Assembly: GCA_963803015.1 (NCBI GenBank)
Contig: CAWDKV010000011.1
Location: 62,001 to 126,000 of the forward strand
Length of the DNA stretch: 64,000 nucleotides
Origin: Berkiella sp963803015
Lineage (GTDB): Bacteria; Pseudomonadota; Gammaproteobacteria; Berkiellales; Berkiellaceae
Direction: 5' to 3'
The translations under genes were made by a program, and so were the position numbers. The notes beneath the pieces were generated by a model, which saw only the letters and a list, made by a program, of their open reading frames with translations, did no database searches and had not been told where the DNA came from. Below are positions 33,846-43,502 of the stretch, one piece after another; the first letter of the stretch is position 1; every line of letters starts with the position of its first letter.

Positions 33846-35217
33846 AAAGATTGAAAAGCCGGATATATTGGCTCTTTTTGCAAATTTGCCACGTGATGGC
33901 GCCATTTTGTTAGATAGTGCACAGTGCCAACACCCTAATGCAAGATATAGTTTTATTGCCTGTGATCCCTTTCAAGTGATTACTTGTAAAAATAACAAAG
34001 TGTGGGTTAACCATCAAGCACATCAAGGTAACCCATTTGACATTTTAGAAGAAGCTCTCGCGCAGTATCAATTGCCACTTTACCCTGATTTACCGCCTTT
34101 CCAAGGGGGCGCGGCAGGCTGCTTTGGCTATGAATGTGGAAAATATCTTGAAACGATACCAGAGGCCTTACAAGATAGCTTAGGTTTTCCAGAGTTGCTT
34201 ATTGGTTTTTACGATGTCGTGGTTGCTGTTGATCATTGGGAAAATAGCGCTGTTGTAATGTCTAGTGGGTTTCCGCAAACAGATCCTTCACAAAGATTTA
34301 AGCGCGCTCAAAAGCGACTACATTGGATGTTAGAGATAATCAAGCGCTTGCTTTATACGCCAAATGCTAGCCTTCAAATGTGTAAAGCAGAAAAAATTAC
34401 GTCTAACTTTACCCAAAGCGCATATGAAAAAGCTGTGCAAAAAGTACAAAATTACATTCTGGCTGGCGATATTTTTGAAGCCAATATCTCTCAGTGTTTT
34501 TCAGCGGAGTTTGAAGAAGGGATTGTGCATTTTGATTTGTACCAAAGGTTACGGCAGAATAATCCAGCGCCATTTGCTAGCTTTCTTCAATACGGAGACT
34601 ATGTTATTGCCAGTGCCTCCCCTGAGCGATTTCTACAATTGCGAGAAGGAGAGGTTGAAGCTTGCCCAATAAAAGGCACCGCCCCACGATGCCTTGATCT
34701 TCTTGCAGATAAACAAGCTGCAGACAGACTACTCTTGAGTGAGAAAGATCGGGCAGAAAATATTATGATAGTTGATTTAATGCGCAATGATTTGTCAAGA
34801 GTTTGCTTGCCGCATACAGTGAAAGTCCCCATTCTTTGTGGATTGCAGAGTTTTGCCACCGTGCATCACTTGGTTTCTCAAGTAACAGGAAGGCTTATTC
34901 CGAATAAAAATGCTATCGATTTGTTAAAAGCAACTTTTCCAGGAGGGTCCATTACTGGTGCACCGAAGATCCGCGCTATGGAAATCATTGCTGAAATAGA
35001 ACCAACGACACGCGGACCGTATTGTGGCAGTATGGGTTACATTGGTTTTAATGGTGAGATGGACTTATCGATATTAATTCGCTCCTTTGTTTGCGTGAAG
35101 AATCTTGTAACTTATCAAGTGGGTGGGGCGGTGACATTTGATTCCGATCCAGAGCAAGAATATGTGGAGACTTTAGATAAGGCTAAAGCTTTGCATCAAA
35201 CATTGGTAGAGGATTAA
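33823..35217 (+). CDS. pabB: Aminodeoxychorismate synthase component I PabB
   Basis: Adds ammonia to chorismate to give 4-amino-4-deoxychorismate for folate synthesis. The 464-residue protein has the chorismate-binding fold with CPIKGTAPR, DRAENIMIVDLMRNDLSRVC, FPGGSITGAPKIRAMEIIAE and EPTTRGPYCGSMGYI. The lysine in PIKGT is the PabB-type catalytic residue; anthranilate synthase TrpE has PIAGT. It overlaps ubiC by 23 bases and ends directly at a family A repeat. The glutaminase partner (PabA/TrpG) and the lyase PabC are not in the window. Confidence 0.93.
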   Translation: MFPPLLVEKIEKPDILALFANLPRDGAILLDSAQCQHPNARYSFIACDPFQVITCKNNKVWVNHQAHQGNPFDILEEALAQYQLPLYPDLPPFQGGAAGCFGYECGKYLETIPEALQDSLGFPELLIGFYDVVVAVDHWENSAVVMSSGFPQTDPSQRFKRAQKRLHWMLEIIKRLLYTPNASLQMCKAEKITSNFTQSAYEKAVQKVQNYILAGDIFEANISQCFSAEFEEGIVHFDLYQRLRQNNPAPFASFLQYGDYVIASASPERFLQLREGEVEACPIKGTAPRCLDLLADKQAADRLLLSEKDRAENIMIVDLMRNDLSRVCLPHTVKVPILCGLQSFATVHHLVSQVTGRLIPNKNAIDLLKATFPGGSITGAPKIRAMEIIAEIEPTTRGPYCGSMGYIGFNGEMDLSILIRSFVCVKNLVTYQVGGAVTFDSDPEQEYVETLDKAKALHQTLVED

Positions 35218-35272
35218 CGCCGCCTAGCTGACGCGTGCTCGTTAGAGTAAAAATCATCTGCTGTGGGTATAG
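35218..35272. repeat. Family A repeat, left end only, inverted
   Basis: The sequence GCCTAGCTGACGCGTGCTCG then TTAGAGTAAAAATCATCTGC and TGTGGGTATA is the reverse complement of the first 55 bases of the long copy at 32517. It begins directly after the pabB stop. The chorismate operon thus lies between two inverted copies of the same repeat end. Confidence 0.75.
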
Positions 35273-35319
35273 ATTTCTATTATAATGACAAGACAACTCT
35301 ACTCTTGCCAGTAACTTAA

Positions 35320-35342
35320 ACCCAAACTGGTTCGAGTATAAT
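35320..35342. repeat. Family B repeat arm
   Basis: CCCAAACTGGTTCGAGTATA upstream of the RimB-RimK gene is the reverse complement of the family B arm (TATACTCGAACCA-N-TTTG). Confidence 0.5.
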
Positions 35343-35361
35343 TAGCTGACAGGATGAAAGG

Positions 35362-36753
35362 ATGACAACTAACAATCCAATCCATATTGGTTGGGAAGAA
35401 TGGATTTCTTTACCAGAACTCAATTTACCTGCCATAAAAGCAAAAGTAGATACTGGGGCTAAAACTTCTGCACTGCACGCTTTTACCGTGAAAAAAATAA
35501 AAGAGCAGGGAGAAGTCAAAGTGCGCTTTGGCATCCATCCTATTCCTGAGCATCCAGAAATCGAAGTGTATTGCACCGCTCTTTTGGTTGATGAAAGAGA
35601 AGTCATCAGCTCTAACGGTCAAGTGGAATTACGCTATGTTATCCGAACTATGGCAAAATTTGGCAAGGAAAAATGGCCGATTGAGATTTCCTTAACTGAT
35701 CGCGAAACCATGGCTTATCGTATGCTATTAGGCCGTGCGGCCATGGAAGATAAACTGGTAGTGGTACCAGGTGGCTCCTTTTTACTAGGCAAACATCCTG
35801 CAGCCTACAAAACCAATGTGGTGAAAGCACGTAAGCGAAAAATGCATTTTTGTATTTTAAGCGGATCGCAAAATCATTATTCAACCAAAAGGCTGATTAC
35901 ACAAGCTGAACACCAAGGCCACCAAGTTTCAGTGATTGACCCAACAAGATGTTACGTCGATATCAGTGCTAATCACCCGACCGTGCATTATCAAGAAACA
36001 CCGTTGCCGCATTTTGATGTGATTATTCCTAGAGTCAGTTCTAGCATTACTTTTTATGGGGTGGCGATATTAAGACAATTCGAATCACTAGGTATTTTTA
36101 CCCTCAATTCAGCAACCGCTATTTCGCATTCTAGAGATAGATTGTTAGCGCATCAATTGCTAAATCGATCAGGTGTTGAGATGCCACCAACGGCTTTTGC
36201 GCATAATCCTAAAGATATTAAAGGCATGATAGCTTTGTTGGGCGGCGCTCCTTTAACCATCAAATTGCTTGAGAGTCCTAATAGTAAAAGAATGATGGTG
36301 TTAGCTCAAACTAATAAAGCAGCGGAAGCGGTGATCCGGACAATGCGAGGCTTAAACGCTAACTTTATTGCGCAACAATATATCAAAGAGCGTACGAGTA
36401 AAGATATTTGGTGCATTGTACTTGGCCGTAAAGTGATAGCTGCTATGCAAAAATCTCCCAAAGAGGAATCGAATCACCTTGACGACAAATCTAGACACAT
36501 GTCTGTTATTACTTTAACCCTTCAAGAAAAAAAGCTGGCAGTGAAAGCGGTGCGGGTTTTAGGTTTAAAATTTGCTGGGGTTAATTTACTCAGAACTAAA
36601 GCGGGCCCCAAAATTTTAGATGTGAACTCTTCGCCAGCATTACGCAATATTGAAAGAGTAAGTGATATCAATATTGCTAAACACCTCATTGATTATCTTG
36701 AAAATCATGCCAGACCACGCTTGCCCAAACGTCTTATTGGTTATCAAGTTTAA
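35362..36753 (+). CDS. RimB-like retropepsin domain fused to RimK-type glutamate ligase
   Basis: Two activities appear in one 463-residue protein. Residues about 5-150 form an ATP-dependent-zinc-protease/RimB domain (DUF of the retropepsin fold) with AKVDTGAKTSALHA, whose D-T-G-A motif holds the aspartate, and MLLGRAAMEDKLVV. Residues about 165-455 form a RimK ATP-grasp ligase with HSRDRLLAHQLLNRSG, PLTIKLLESPNSKRMMVLAQ, FIAQQYIKE and ILDVNSSPALRNIE. RimK adds glutamates to ribosomal protein S6 and RimB trims them, so the fusion could both write and erase the tail. It overlaps the convergent downstream gene by 4 bases. Confidence 0.87.
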   Translation: MTTNNPIHIGWEEWISLPELNLPAIKAKVDTGAKTSALHAFTVKKIKEQGEVKVRFGIHPIPEHPEIEVYCTALLVDEREVISSNGQVELRYVIRTMAKFGKEKWPIEISLTDRETMAYRMLLGRAAMEDKLVVVPGGSFLLGKHPAAYKTNVVKARKRKMHFCILSGSQNHYSTKRLITQAEHQGHQVSVIDPTRCYVDISANHPTVHYQETPLPHFDVIIPRVSSSITFYGVAILRQFESLGIFTLNSATAISHSRDRLLAHQLLNRSGVEMPPTAFAHNPKDIKGMIALLGGAPLTIKLLESPNSKRMMVLAQTNKAAEAVIRTMRGLNANFIAQQYIKERTSKDIWCIVLGRKVIAAMQKSPKEESNHLDDKSRHMSVITLTLQEKKLAVKAVRVLGLKFAGVNLLRTKAGPKILDVNSSPALRNIERVSDINIAKHLIDYLENHARPRLPKRLIGYQV

Positions 36754-37919
36754 CGTCTTTTGCTTCTCGTTCTTCCTGCAGGAGGGGATGGTTCAAGGTG
36801 AGGATGAGCGGAGAGTCTGGGAGAGTGTCTGACAGGGGGGGTTGTTTCTTTTGAAGCATTTCTCGTTCTTCTTACAGGAGAGCGTGCATTTCGAGCCGCG
36901 TTAATACTTTCAGCAGGCGGCAATGCGTTTAAAATGGGCGCGGGCGGCGTAACCGCATGAGGCTCTGCTATTCTCTCGACTCTTGGCGGTTTAATTTTTT
37001 GATAGATTTTTTTGCAAAGAGCAGCTAGCACATTGTAGGTTGTGTCCCATATCTTCAAACCGAGAAAGCCACCGCCTATCACCCCTATGGCGGGTAAGGC
37101 GAATAAAGTGGCGGGCAACGCAACCAAGCAAACAACCGCAGCAAGGGAGGTAATAATATAATGAGGGACAAACCCTCGGGACAAAGTTGAGGTTAGTTGC
37201 GAGCTAAGGTTTTGCACTGCGCTAAAGCAATCAAGTGTAAAATTAAATAGCATAGGAAAGATTTGAGGGAAAAAGTGAGTAAAGGCTTTTAAGGCACTCC
37301 CTGCGCCCATGACCATACTTAATAGATTAAGAGGGTGGCGCCAACAATAGCGCAAGAAATTTTCAGCATTTTCTAAGGTTAATGTGTTTAATATCCAATC
37401 AAAAAATCGGCGAGATTGTACTTCAATTTCATTTAACAGCCCATAAAGTGCAATATCGACGACAATCCCAATGCTAAACCCTATTATGGCAGCGACGGGA
37501 TTGAACATCAAAGTACCCGCTCCTGCACAAAGCGTAAGAAATTTATGGTTTGCCATAAAAATTTTAAGTGATTTCCACAGATTATAGCGAGGATCGTTAT
37601 AGTAAGCACTGACATGGCTACTTGAGCCAACCACGCTTGTTGCGAAGAGAGATAATCCAATCAACGCCACTTCAATGTCCACCATCTGGAATAACAGAAA
37701 TTCTAAGGGGAGTAGGCTAAGACCTAATAACATTAAGATGAGCCAAAGAGACAAGGGGCCAATCGCTTTCTCAGGTGGCCTTAAGGAAACATCTAAATAA
37801 TTTTGATTGAAGTGACTATATTCTTTTACTAATAATGCTAAGTTATTTCCGCTAGAAGCAATATGTGAAGATAGCGCAGTAAGTGGTGCTAAGGATGAGC
37901 TTGGACCATGTTGCGACAC
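36750..37919 (-). CDS. Hypothetical membrane protein with basic SR-rich tail
   Basis: No family recognised. The 389-residue protein has several hydrophobic helices (residues about 50-85, 120-150, 190-215 and 255-300) and a C-terminal tail of about 80 residues rich in Pro, Ser and Arg (SPVRRTRNASKE, RHSPRLSAH) ending RTRSKRR. The tail resembles eukaryotic nuclear-localisation or RS-type sequences, which would suit an effector acting in or near a host nucleus (inference). The start codon is GTG at 37919 with GGAG 7 bases upstream. It ends 4 bases inside the convergent RimB-RimK gene. Confidence 0.68.
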   Translation of the reverse strand: MSQHGPSSSLAPLTALSSHIASSGNNLALLVKEYSHFNQNYLDVSLRPPEKAIGPLSLWLILMLLGLSLLPLEFLLFQMVDIEVALIGLSLFATSVVGSSSHVSAYYNDPRYNLWKSLKIFMANHKFLTLCAGAGTLMFNPVAAIIGFSIGIVVDIALYGLLNEIEVQSRRFFDWILNTLTLENAENFLRYCWRHPLNLLSMVMGAGSALKAFTHFFPQIFPMLFNFTLDCFSAVQNLSSQLTSTLSRGFVPHYIITSLAAVVCLVALPATLFALPAIGVIGGGFLGLKIWDTTYNVLAALCKKIYQKIKPPRVERIAEPHAVTPPAPILNALPPAESINAARNARSPVRRTRNASKETTPPVRHSPRLSAHPHLEPSPPAGRTRSKRR

Positions 37920-38094
37920 AATAATGCTCCGTGTGGCAAAATTGGATGCTAACCGTGTGCTTACACTATGTCAATAAGAGCGTAAAAAATGTGTCTAGCA
38001 AGGATTTTAGCTTTGATTATGCTAGATCCGCGTAGCAATTTGAGGCAGGGGGTGATAACATTTACTCTTTTAAAATATAAAGTTATCAAGATAA

Positions 38095-39366
38095 ATGCCA
38101 AAGCAAAAGATAAAGATCAATCAATATTCAGCGCTGTTTCTTCGTTTAATCGAAGTAGATAAAAAGGGATTTCAAACTGCCTGTAAAGAGACGTTATTAA
38201 AATATTTAAGTAATTTACCCAGGCGTTCGAAAAGATTAAATTCACCGCCTCCTCCTCTACAGATAGAAATAGAGGAACTCATCAAACATATTGAGCGTGC
38301 GCAAATTGGTAATGTGTTGCGCCATTATGAGTTTAAATCTGCTATTTCCGATGAGTTAAAAGGATTTATTCAAAAAGCCAAGCTCAGAGAGACGTCACTT
38401 TTAGAGATGTCATCAAAACTGGTTGCAGATTGTGAGAATATAGCAGCAGCGCAGGGAAACAGTCCACAAGCTATCTATGAGCAATGCGCTAGGTTAGAAA
38501 AAGCGCTGCAATCGCAGACGGTGGAAGCGCATCACCGCAATGAAGTAACTGCAAAAGTTTTTGATTGGTATCAAATGCTATACGAGAGACTTGCCTTTTT
38601 AATTTTAGAAGCAAAAGATTCCAATGTCCTTAAACAAAATATACAGCAATCCTTTAGTGAAGCTATTGTCCTTGAAATGCCAGGCTCTCACACTTTTAGC
38701 TTTAGGCATGAAGTAGATTGCCAAGTAGAATTCCTTGAGCAGAAAAAATTCTTTGAGAAATTTTATTTACTGCCAGATTTGGCTAAAAAATATGAATTTG
38801 CTTATGACTTCTATGAGAGTCTTAAAGCTGGAGCTCATCTAACAGATGAGCTTAGAGCAACTTTAATTCATCTTTTCTATTTAATCATCAATAAAGCGTT
38901 TGCGCCTTGTGAGGTGAAGAAGTTCAATTTAATGCGCGATGAAGGCGCAACTATTGAAGATGTATTTGCAGTTTTAAAACCTTGGGCGGCAGCACGTTGG
39001 AAAAAGTATGCCAATAGTTCTCTTGTTGGAAAATTGCAGGAGAAAATGTCTGAGCAAGAACTAAATTATCAAGCTTGGGATGAAATTTCTTTTAGAGAAG
39101 GACTGACGCGACAACCTAAACAAAAGCCTATGTTTGAATTATATTGCATGAAGTATGCCGGGGATCCGACGCAAGATCCGGTCCAGCTTTTGAAAATGTT
39201 ACCTTCTCCACAACGGCCCAAACCTAAAGGCGTTAGTGTAAACAACACTCCACCTGTAGCAATGCCACCTAGTGGTGTCATTTCGCTTTTGACAGATGAA
39301 GTATTAGATTATTCTGAGGAAAAAGAAAATGCGAAAAGCAAGTCAATGAGGGCTATTTCTCTTTAA
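38095..39366 (+). CDS. Hypothetical helical protein, 423 residues
   Basis: I do not recognise a family. The protein is mostly alpha-helical and charged, starting MPKQKIKINQYSALFLRLIE, with an early basic-proline stretch (LPRRSKRLNSPPPPLQIEIE). The last 60 residues are proline-rich and acidic (PSPQRPKPKGVSV, DYSEEKENAKS). There is no signal peptide or transmembrane segment. It has no good ribosome binding site before the ATG at 38095. Its 175-base upstream region is shared with the divergent membrane protein. Style and context suggest a host-directed protein, without direct evidence. Confidence 0.65.
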   Translation: MPKQKIKINQYSALFLRLIEVDKKGFQTACKETLLKYLSNLPRRSKRLNSPPPPLQIEIEELIKHIERAQIGNVLRHYEFKSAISDELKGFIQKAKLRETSLLEMSSKLVADCENIAAAQGNSPQAIYEQCARLEKALQSQTVEAHHRNEVTAKVFDWYQMLYERLAFLILEAKDSNVLKQNIQQSFSEAIVLEMPGSHTFSFRHEVDCQVEFLEQKKFFEKFYLLPDLAKKYEFAYDFYESLKAGAHLTDELRATLIHLFYLIINKAFAPCEVKKFNLMRDEGATIEDVFAVLKPWAAARWKKYANSSLVGKLQEKMSEQELNYQAWDEISFREGLTRQPKQKPMFELYCMKYAGDPTQDPVQLLKMLPSPQRPKPKGVSVNNTPPVAMPPSGVISLLTDEVLDYSEEKENAKSKSMRAISL

Positions 39367-39387
39367 CAATCTACAAGCCTTTGAAAT

Positions 39388-39416
39388 GCTGTTCGCGGCC
39401 CAAGCCCGCGAACAGC
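39388..39416. terminator. Stem-loop between convergent genes
   Basis: GCTGTTCGCGG and CCGCGAACAGC form an 11-base-pair stem around a 7-base loop, between the orphan (stop 39366) and nrdB (stop 39424). Tracts on both sides are A/T-rich but not a clean T run, so it is a probable bidirectional terminator. Confidence 0.65.
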
Positions 39417-39423
39417 AAAATTA

Positions 39424-40530
39424 TCATTCTTCCCAGTTTAGAGCGCCACCAGTTTGATATTCAGTGACTCTGGTTTCAAAGAAGTTCTTTTCTTTCTTGA
39501 GATCAATCATTTCACTCATCCAAGGGAACGGATTGGTTGCGCCTGGATATTGTTCGACCAAACCAATTTGTGCGCAGCGACGGTTAGCAATAAATTCCAA
39601 ATATTCTTTGAACATTTGAGCATTTAAGCCAAGAATGCCGCGTGGCATGGTATCAACAGCATATTTGTATTCTAAATCAACCCCTTCTCTAATTAACTTT
39701 ATCATCTCTGCTTGGAAAGCAGGGGTCCAAAGGGTTGGGTTTTCAATTTTAATTTGGTTAATGACATCAATACCAAAGTTAAGATGCATCGATTCATCGC
39801 GCAAGATATATTGGAATTGCTCAGAAGTCCCTACCATTTTGTTACGACGGCCTAAAGAAAGCACTTGGGTGAAACCAACGTAGAAGAAAATACCTTCGAA
39901 AACCACATAAAAAGCAATGAGGTCGCGCAGTAAACGTTGATTGGCTTCAAAAGTCCCGGTGTGGAAGGTAGGATCGCTTAAGCTTTGAGTAAAAGGAAGC
40001 GCCCAAGCCGCTTTTTCGGCAACAGCAGGGAGTTCGCGGTACATATTAAAAATACGCGATTCATCCATTCCTAAACTTTCAATTACATATTGATAACCAT
40101 GGGTATGTATAGCTTCTTCAAAAGCTTGACGCAATAAGTATTGGCGGCATTCTGGGTTGGTAATATGGCGATAAACCGCTAGGACTAGATTATTGGCCAC
40201 TAAGGAATCAGCTGTCGAGAAGAAACCCAGATTGCGCTCGATAATCAGTCTTTCGTCAGGAGTTAGGCCATCAATGCTTTTCCAAAGTGCGACATCCGCA
40301 GACATATTAATTTCTGTTGGCATCCAGTGGTTAGCGCAAGCAGTGAGATATTTATCCCAAGCCCATTCATATTTAAAGGGAACCAGTTGGTTTAAATCAG
40401 CGTGACAGTTAATAATTTTTTTATCATCGACACGAATTCGCGCAGCGCCCATTTCAAGTGATTCTAAGCCTGTTGCTCCACCATGTACGGGTACGGCTGA
40501 TTCTGGGTTTGTCACTATTGCTGCAGTCAT
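39424..40530 (-). CDS. nrdB: Ribonucleotide reductase class Ia small subunit NrdB
   Basis: Holds the di-iron tyrosyl-radical cofactor that NrdA needs to make deoxyribonucleotides. In the 368-residue protein the metal and radical region reads STADSLVANN and FEEAIHTHGYQYVIE; by alignment with E. coli the D, E, H and radical Tyr are present. Further ligands lie in FEGIFFYVGF and ILRDESMHLNFG. The C-terminus ALNWEE would dock into NrdA. It starts 22 bases after the nrdA stop in an nrdA-nrdB operon. Confidence 0.95.
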   Translation of the reverse strand: MTAAIVTNPESAVPVHGGATGLESLEMGAARIRVDDKKIINCHADLNQLVPFKYEWAWDKYLTACANHWMPTEINMSADVALWKSIDGLTPDERLIIERNLGFFSTADSLVANNLVLAVYRHITNPECRQYLLRQAFEEAIHTHGYQYVIESLGMDESRIFNMYRELPAVAEKAAWALPFTQSLSDPTFHTGTFEANQRLLRDLIAFYVVFEGIFFYVGFTQVLSLGRRNKMVGTSEQFQYILRDESMHLNFGIDVINQIKIENPTLWTPAFQAEMIKLIREGVDLEYKYAVDTMPRGILGLNAQMFKEYLEFIANRRCAQIGLVEQYPGATNPFPWMSEMIDLKKEKNFFETRVTEYQTGGALNWEE

Positions 40531-40552
40531 CTTCTTGTTCTCCTATTCTCGC

Positions 40553-43384
40553 TTATTGGCACGCTTCACAGCTGGGATCATCTATTGGACAGACCATATT
40601 GGTATTTTCTGCACTCACCGCATTCAATGAGCTTCTTGAGACGGTCGATTTCTCGGCATCTGAAGCACCTAATGTTCTGCAGTAGTAGGTAGTTTTAAGG
40701 CCACGGATCCAAGCATGGCGATAGACATCATCCATCTTTTTACCGGAAGGTTTATTGATGTATATATTGAGCGATTGACTTTGATCAATCCATTTTTGCC
40801 TTCTGGCGCCGGCTTCAATTAACCATTTTGAATCGATTTCAAAAACGGTTGCATATTTAGCTTTAAGCGCAGCAGGGAGCCTATCGATTTGTTGAACACT
40901 CCCATTGAAGTACTTGAGATCGTTAACCAATACCTCATCCCACAACTTGAGCGCTTTGAGATCTTTTACTAAATAGGGATTCACAATGGTGAACTCCCCA
41001 GAAAGGTTTGATTTAACATAGAGATTTTGATAAGTCGGTTCAATCGATTGGGTGATCCCACAGATATTGGAAATCGTCGCGGTAGGGGCGATTGCCATCA
41101 CGTTAGAGTTTCGCATACCAATGGTTTTGACTTTTTTGCGTAAAGCTTGCCAGTCAAGGGTTTGCGAACGGTCTAATTCTAAGTATTTACCACGATAATC
41201 AGCTAATTTGGTGATTGAGTCGATTGGCAAAATACCTTGGCTCCAGAGTGAGCCTTCAAAAGTAGAGTAAACGCCGCGTTCTTGCGCTAAATCAACAGAG
41301 GCTTCAATAGCATAGTAACTAATGATTTCCATGGCTTTATCAGCAAAGGTTACTGCTTCATCAGAAGAATAGGCGATATCGAGCATATATAAAGCATCTT
41401 GAAAGCCCATCAATCCCAAGCCTATCGGGCGATGCTTTAAATTGGAACGCCGAGCTTGAATCACGGAGTAGTAGTTGATATCAATCACATTATCTAACAT
41501 GCGAATGGCAGTTTTAATAGTCTTCTCTAACTTAGCCGTATCTAAACCTTGTGCATTAATATGTTGGGCAAGATTAATACTACCTAAATTACACACTGCA
41601 ATTTCATCATTGGAGGTATTCAGGGTTATCTCTGTGCAAAGGTTCGAGCTATGAATCACACCAGCATGTTGCTGAGGTGAGCGTAAATTGCAGGGATCTT
41701 TAAAAGTGATCCAAGGATGACCTGTTTCGAAAATTAACCCCAACATTTTTCGCCATAAACTGATGGCAGGAATGGTTTTGAAGTTTTTAATTTTCCCAGA
41801 TTTTGTTTTTTTCTCATAAGCAATATAAGCATCTTCAAAATCTTGGCCAAAGAGATCGTGTAAATCAGGGACATCATCTGGTGAGAAGAGGGTCCATTCT
41901 TGATTCTCCATGACACGCTTCATGAATAAATCAGGTACCCAATTGGCTGTATTCATGTCATGAGTACGGCGGCGATCGTCACCCGTGTTTTTACGCAGTT
42001 CAAGAAATTCTTCTATATCTAAGTGCCAAGTTTCTAGATAAGCACAAACGGCTCCTTTGCGTTTGCCGCCTTGATTGACTGCAACAGCGGTATCATTGGC
42101 TACTTTTAAGAAAGGAACGACACCTTGTGATCGGCCATTAGTACCTTTGATATGTGCTCCCATGGAACGAACAGGCGTCCAGTCATTCCCTAAGCCACCG
42201 GCAAATTTAGACAAGAGTGCATTATCTTTTAAAGCGCTGTAAATGCCGTCTAAATCATCTGGTACGGTAGTGAGATAGCAACTGGACAATTGAGGACGCA
42301 GTGTCCCGGAATTAAACAGCGTCGGCGTTGAGCTCATGTAATCAAAAGAAGAGAGTAGATCATAGAACTCAATAGCTCTTATGTTTTTATCGGTCTCTTT
42401 CATTGCCAAGCCCATAGCAACACGCATAAAGAACATTTGCGGTAATTCAAAACGCGTGTCTTGAGAATGGATAAAATAGCGATCATAAAGGGTTTGCAGA
42501 CCAAGATAGGTAAACTGCAGATCACGCTTCGTTTTTAAGGCATGCCCTAATTGATCGAGATCAAAGGTTTTGAGTTCTGGGCTTAATAATTCTAATTCAA
42601 CGCCTTTGTTGATGTATTGTTTGAATACTTGGGGGTAAAGGGTTTGTTTTTCTTGCTCGTTCTCAGGAATGGGGTAGGCAAGAAATTTTAAAGCTTCACT
42701 GTGTAAATCGTCTAATAATAAACGAGCAGCAACATAAGAGTAGTTAGGTTCTTGTTCGATTTTGGTGCGCGCGCTCATGATAAGGGCTTTGCGTAAATCG
42801 TCTACTTTAATACCGTCAAATATATTGCGTTTGGTTTCTTCGACAATAGAGGCGCTCTCTACATCTTCTAACTGAGCACAGGCTTCTTCAACCCGATTTT
42901 TTAGCCGTGCGTCATCAAGTGGTACCCGTTGCCCATTATCCAAAGTGATATGGAGGGTATGAGAAGCAGGCTCTGCTTTTTTAGCTTCTCTTTCTTGGCG
43001 TCTTTGTTCACGGTAAAGGATATAAGTGCGGGCGACTTTATGTAATTCTTGGCGCATCAAGGCAAGTTCAACTTGGTCTTGAATATCTTCCACACGAACA
43101 ATGCCGCCGGTTTTTAAGTTGCGCGCTAGATTTTTGCTCACTTGATCGGTGAGGTCAGCGACCACTTCATGCACGCGCCTAGAAGCCGCGGCATTACCGC
43201 CTTCAACGGCTAGATACGCTTTGGTAATGGCTACGCTAATCTTTTCTGGATGAAAAGGAACCAGTGTTCGATTATCTCGCCGCATCACATAAAGCTGTCC
43301 TGGCTGGGGGCTTGTTGGGAAGGTAAACCCTTCATTAAGGAGAGAGAGGTTTTCTTTGTGTTCTATTGTTGTATCAGCTTGCAT
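40553..43384 (-). CDS. nrdA: Ribonucleotide reductase class Ia large subunit NrdA (long form)
   Basis: Catalytic and allosteric subunit reducing ribonucleoside diphosphates. At 943 residues it is the long type with two N-terminal ATP-cone regions (YVMRRDNRTLVPFHPEKISV and onward; then LHITLDNGQRVPLDDARLKN), as in Pseudomonas, Chlamydia and Legionella. Active-site features are SSCYLTTVPDD, NLCTEITLNTSNDEIAVCNL (radical-site Cys and Glu) and MAIAPTATISNICG. The redox tail is CPIDDPSCEACQ. The upstream region contains two sites with NrdR-box spacing. It is first gene of the operon. Confidence 0.96.
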   Translation of the reverse strand: MQADTTIEHKENLSLLNEGFTFPTSPQPGQLYVMRRDNRTLVPFHPEKISVAITKAYLAVEGGNAAASRRVHEVVADLTDQVSKNLARNLKTGGIVRVEDIQDQVELALMRQELHKVARTYILYREQRRQEREAKKAEPASHTLHITLDNGQRVPLDDARLKNRVEEACAQLEDVESASIVEETKRNIFDGIKVDDLRKALIMSARTKIEQEPNYSYVAARLLLDDLHSEALKFLAYPIPENEQEKQTLYPQVFKQYINKGVELELLSPELKTFDLDQLGHALKTKRDLQFTYLGLQTLYDRYFIHSQDTRFELPQMFFMRVAMGLAMKETDKNIRAIEFYDLLSSFDYMSSTPTLFNSGTLRPQLSSCYLTTVPDDLDGIYSALKDNALLSKFAGGLGNDWTPVRSMGAHIKGTNGRSQGVVPFLKVANDTAVAVNQGGKRKGAVCAYLETWHLDIEEFLELRKNTGDDRRRTHDMNTANWVPDLFMKRVMENQEWTLFSPDDVPDLHDLFGQDFEDAYIAYEKKTKSGKIKNFKTIPAISLWRKMLGLIFETGHPWITFKDPCNLRSPQQHAGVIHSSNLCTEITLNTSNDEIAVCNLGSINLAQHINAQGLDTAKLEKTIKTAIRMLDNVIDINYYSVIQARRSNLKHRPIGLGLMGFQDALYMLDIAYSSDEAVTFADKAMEIISYYAIEASVDLAQERGVYSTFEGSLWSQGILPIDSITKLADYRGKYLELDRSQTLDWQALRKKVKTIGMRNSNVMAIAPTATISNICGITQSIEPTYQNLYVKSNLSGEFTIVNPYLVKDLKALKLWDEVLVNDLKYFNGSVQQIDRLPAALKAKYATVFEIDSKWLIEAGARRQKWIDQSQSLNIYINKPSGKKMDDVYRHAWIRGLKTTYYCRTLGASDAEKSTVSRSSLNAVSAENTNMVCPIDDPSCEACQ

Positions 43385-43502
43385 GGATCCTCCAGCCTGT
43401 TTTGGAAGAAAAAAGAGTCAAAAAGTCACCGTTACTAGCCTCGTGACTAGCAAAAATAAAAAAATGTGGTTGCTAAATCAATTTGGGGAAATACCTTTTG
43501 AA

